This document shows positions 61,201-64,000 of a DNA stretch of 64,000 nt, in pieces. This stretch comes from Laccaria trichodermophora. Its lineage: Eukaryota > Basidiomycota > Agaricomycetes > Agaricales > Hydnangiaceae. Numbering within the stretch: the first letter of the stretch is position 1; each line of letters starts with the position of its first letter. The position numbers and the translations under genes are program-made. The stretch spans positions 124,001 to 188,000 of the forward strand of contig JACTVC010000001.1 of assembly GCA_018417955.1 (NCBI GenBank), read 5' to 3'. The notes beneath the pieces were generated by a model. The model did no database searches. It worked only from the letters and a program-made list of their open reading frames with translations, and was not told the origin of the DNA.

Positions 61201-62457
61201 GTAATGGACCTGCGGTAGTATAGTCGGTGCCGGACCCCAAAGCGTATGGCCTGGCTTCATCGTAGGAAGCGTTCGTGTAGGCAAGTGAAGTTTGCATTGC
61301 GTACATGCGAACGGCACTAACCCAACTTCGGGGATCGACGTCGCCCTCAACATCCACTGTGACAAGGCCACCCCAAGTGGGATGTCGCACGATGACGTCC
61401 AAGCCCTGGACAAGGTTTCCGCTCACAAGTCTGGTTACACAATCTCGCCGCATATTCACGGTCTCCTCTGCGCTAAGAGTCTGGGCGAGAAGCTGACGAC
61501 GACCCAAATGGAGGGCTTCAATATGCTCCCGAACGACATGGAACAACTTGTAGTCGCGGCGTGCGAGGTACTGGAACATGAGCGTATGCCATTCTCTCAA
61601 TGCCGATGCGATTTCGTCAATGATTGGTTGAGCAGCACCAGAAGCTGTATCGTCGCCCGACTTGAGGGAAGGTCGTGGTGGCAGAGGCTTTAATACTTGG
61701 GAATCAGCTGGTGAAGATGAGCGCAAACTTGTTGGATAGACTGGTAGCCCTGCGCGAGAGGAATTAGCTTGATCGGGAGGAGGACCGAGTCGGAAGGATT
61801 TCCGTGTGGCATAGATTGACATCTCTTCTTCCTCTTCCCTCAGGGTATCCATGCCTATACTCGACTTGTCCTTGTTCCAGCCACTGAAGACTTCACCAGG
61901 ACTGTTACGACCATGTGTCCACCCATTAATGAGGCTTATGTTTGGGTTCACGCCGTTCAGTGAACTAGCAAGGTCGGGGAGTCTGCCTTCAGCATCAGAC
62001 AACTCGTCGCGCACGAAAATATGAGAAGCAGGGAATATGCCTATGAAGACCTGTTGTGGCTCCTCTATTTTCACAGGAGATTTGACGGCAAATGACGAGG
62101 AAGTAGAAGACGAAGGATCTGATAGAGACCATGTGACAGGCGGGCGCCGAGTGGTGCAAACGACATAACTGGGACCGAGTTGAGGAAATGAGGATAGATA
62201 GTATGACGACTGCAAACGCACCCTCTGTACCACACACCTTCAACAGAATCCTTGTTCGACGGAGTGTACTTTTCAAAGGCGTAAATTTCATCGCCCACTT
62301 CAAGAGATACGACATCACGCATTACTGAGTGATCATCGGCGGAAGCTTCAGTGACGGTGGAAAGACGGTTGCGAGAAGATAGCCTTGTTTCGCGTCGAGA
62401 AGGTGAGAGGGGATGGACGGCATATCCATAAACAATCAAGGGCAGCGGTTCCCACAT
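55232..62457 (-). CDS. DCK1: DOCK-family (DOCK180/Dck1-like) guanine-nucleotide exchange factor
   Basis: Large Rho/Rac-type GEF gene, about 7.2 kb, roughly 2100 residues. The ATG at 62457 (MWEPLPLIVYGYAV) leads to an SH3 domain (LEVGDEIYAFEKYTP, GVWYRG|YVVCTT, crossing an intron). A long exon (62233-60467) and the next (60432-58594) form a helical linker and the C2-like DHR-1 domain (LYIKLWCGDFTASHVGTGRL, VKIQLPPEGVPQWHLFFTFR). A helical armadillo-like segment lies at about 58486-57350. The DHR-2 catalytic domain follows (NYVEAALTLKLHSDLHEWD, KRFIYRGYEWEKFGAF, NDQYIQCIAVTPEPNRTL, LEVVEISPLENALNEVEQKT). The C-terminus is Ser/Pro-rich with a PPIKQTPLQ stretch. Domain order matches DOCK-A/B-type GEFs. 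The specific GTPase (Rac or Rho5/Cdc42-like) is not decidable here. Confidence 0.93.
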
Positions 62458-62590
62458 GTGTGCTGAAGATGCGGGTTGGGTATATGCGCGTTGCTGGTTA
62501 TGGGTGTCGCCAAGGTATCACTGAGCGCGCTGAACGTATGTATTGTGTGCGATAGCGAGATTGAAGAAGTGACAACAAACAAATAAGAAA
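62458..62590. promoter_or_regulatory. Divergent promoter, DOCK / Spc34-like
   Basis: 133 bp between start codons. No distinctive motif seen. Confidence 0.4.
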
Positions 62591-64000
62591 ATGAGTTCAC
62601 TTTCTGACCAGATCGACCGCCTTTCCCAATGTGCTTGTTCTATCAAGGATACTACCCTTGGTGCTCTGAGAACCAACAATCCATTCACAGCCGCTGTTCT
62701 CACTACCCAGCTCGGAGACCTCATCCGCGATGTAGACCCTTCAGAACTCGGTCTCTTCAATCTCGTTTCTTCATCCGATGCCGAAATTAAACGCGTCAGG
62801 TTTACTGGTTCCACTCCCCTCCGCAAAGCTACGCGACGAGATGATAAACCACCAGAAATAGATCCAGAGGTCTATGCTCAAGCAGCGCTCAAATGCATTG
62901 ACCAGTAGTGCGGAAACCGTTTTACACTTTTGTCCTAGCTCACAAGTTCACATCAGTCAATCAGTTCGTTCAATCCCCCGCGCTCGCAATCAGGTATCGG
63001 CTATATTGGATCGTCTTAGTCTCGTTCGGGAGAATATCGAAGCTCTGAATGTCATCCTCCAACAGGTTGGTTTCCTGCGTCGTTTCACATACCCAATCAT
63101 TCAGGCTTATAAAGTCTAGATACGCGTTACTGATACTCCCTCAATCAAAGCACAAATCACAGAACAAGACTATAAAGTCAAACAACTTCAAACCAGGATG
63201 AACGAACTGTCAAAAAGGGTATGTTTGTCAACTGTTCATCCTTGCACTTACGCTTCTATCCCTTCATCAATATAGAAGAAGCATGCAGCGATCCCCCGCC
63301 AACATGCCGTGCCACGCCAGACAACCAACCCGACCACCGTTGAGCTCGAAAACGATAATTCCCCATCTTCGCCTCACGAAGACCGGCATAACCATACACC
63401 TGCAGAGGCCTCGCGCATTTTGCGTTTTTCTGACGATCTTTTGATGGACGAACAGGTTGACTTCGGTGACACCAGCTCTACTTCGTTTGTAAGCGCACTA
63501 CCAGAAGAATCCTCAAGGGACGACATGCCAGCAACGGTTCCGGTCACAGGGACGCCTAGCTTGGACGAATCTTTAAGATCTAACAACGTGGAGATGGCCG
63601 TTTCCCCTAAGATGCTCACCTCACATGTGTCATCTGCTCCTTCTCCACTCAAAACACAGAACATAAATCCTTCTGATAGACCCCATAAATCAGGGAGAAT
63701 TAGAGTAAACACCGAGGTTGAACGTATTGTGGTGGGTCTTTTGAGATTTAGTCTTTCTTAGGATCTGACCTGCTGTTTAGTCGAAAATTTGGATGACAGT
63801 TGGTGATATCATAATGCCTGGTTCTTCTTTCTCGCCAGGTTCGCCACCCTCAGCAAAAGATACTATGTGAGTCATTCGCCACTAATTCACCGTATACGGA
63901 TCTCACAAAGTTTGCCAAAAATAGTGCACACCTGCAAGAGCTCTGCAACTTGCCACCTCAGTTGGATTCACCTGGTCCATCGAGTGTTTCAACATCGTCG
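62591..64000 (+). CDS. SPC34: Spc34-like DASH/Dam1 complex subunit (3' end outside window)
   Basis: Likely outer-kinetochore DASH/Dam1 subunit. The first exon (62591 to about 62906) has an N-terminal helix, then NNPFTAAVLTTQLGDLIRDV and DPSELGLFNLV, which matches the Spc34 N-terminal signature (LIRD..P.E..LF). Its end is IDPEVYAQAALKCID. After an intron the second exon has ARNQVSAILDRLSLVRENI and EALNVILQQ (coiled coil). Further exons give KVKQLQTRMNELSKR, then a Ser/Thr/Pro-rich region, then GRIRVNTEVERIV|SKIWMT, and GDIIMPGSSFSPG near 63800. The gene runs off the right edge. It is longer than yeast Spc34, so it could be an extended basidiomycete form or a different coiled-coil kinetochore protein. 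Confidence 0.6.

Overview
The window is a gene-dense stretch of nuclear chromosome from a filamentous basidiomycete, most likely an Agaricomycete. The evidence is the density of short introns (about 48-65 nt), a seven-exon STE3-type pheromone receptor of the basidiomycete kind, a long DUF3712-type membrane protein, and fungal-type MedA, Rax2, DASH and HAP2 homologues. Both edges cut through genes. I see no transposon, CRISPR array, prophage-like block, rRNA or secondary-metabolite cluster.

Layout. 1-6.1 kb: 3' part of a repetitive DUF3712/LEA-like membrane protein. 6.4-9.4 kb: divergent pair GPI18 (PIG-V mannosyltransferase) and a Pex24/dysferlin-domain peroxin. 9.6-11.3 kb: STE3-like receptor. 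11.5-12.9 kb: dynamitin, then an intron-containing tRNA-Ser(GCU). 13.0-20.4 kb: divergent pair RDH54/RAD54B-like translocase and GEN1-like Holliday-junction nuclease. 20.4-26.8 kb: QRI7, eIF3c and eIF2B-gamma. 26.8-30.5 kb: GCK-family Ste20 kinase and APS kinase. 30.8-34.9 kb: alanyl-tRNA synthetase divergent from mitochondrial bL34m. 35.1-41.5 kb: a CLASP-like protein and a CLIP-170-like protein in tandem. 41.8-44.2 kb: RPS18 divergent from the 60S factor REI1. 44.4-48.9 kb: Rax2 with a C-terminal SH3 domain. 49.1-52.4 kb: small mitochondrial membrane protein, SARNP/Tho1-like SAP protein, HAP2/NF-YA and an unrecognised protein. 53.1-54.9 kb: MedA-like regulator. 55.2-62.5 kb: DOCK-family GEF. 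62.6 kb to the edge: Spc34-like DASH subunit.

Three themes recur. Translation and ribosome biogenesis: eIF3c, eIF2B-gamma, AlaRS, bL34m, RPS18, REI1, QRI7. Microtubules and polarity: dynamitin, CLASP, CLIP-170, Spc34, Rax2, DOCK. Recombination: RDH54 and GEN1. Several functionally related genes share short divergent promoters.

The most unusual details are two GC-AG introns forced by reading frame and family conservation (eIF3c and RPS18), a perfect 35-nt palindrome 30 nt inside the eIF3c ORF, adjacency of the two partner plus-tip protein types CLASP and CLIP-170, an SH3 domain on the Rax2 tail, and an apparent intron abutting the REI1 stop codon. I found no convincing new multi-gene system. 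This looks like conserved housekeeping chromosome with one potentially mating-related receptor. Exon boundaries were worked out by eye. Those given explicitly are frame-consistent; others are approximate.
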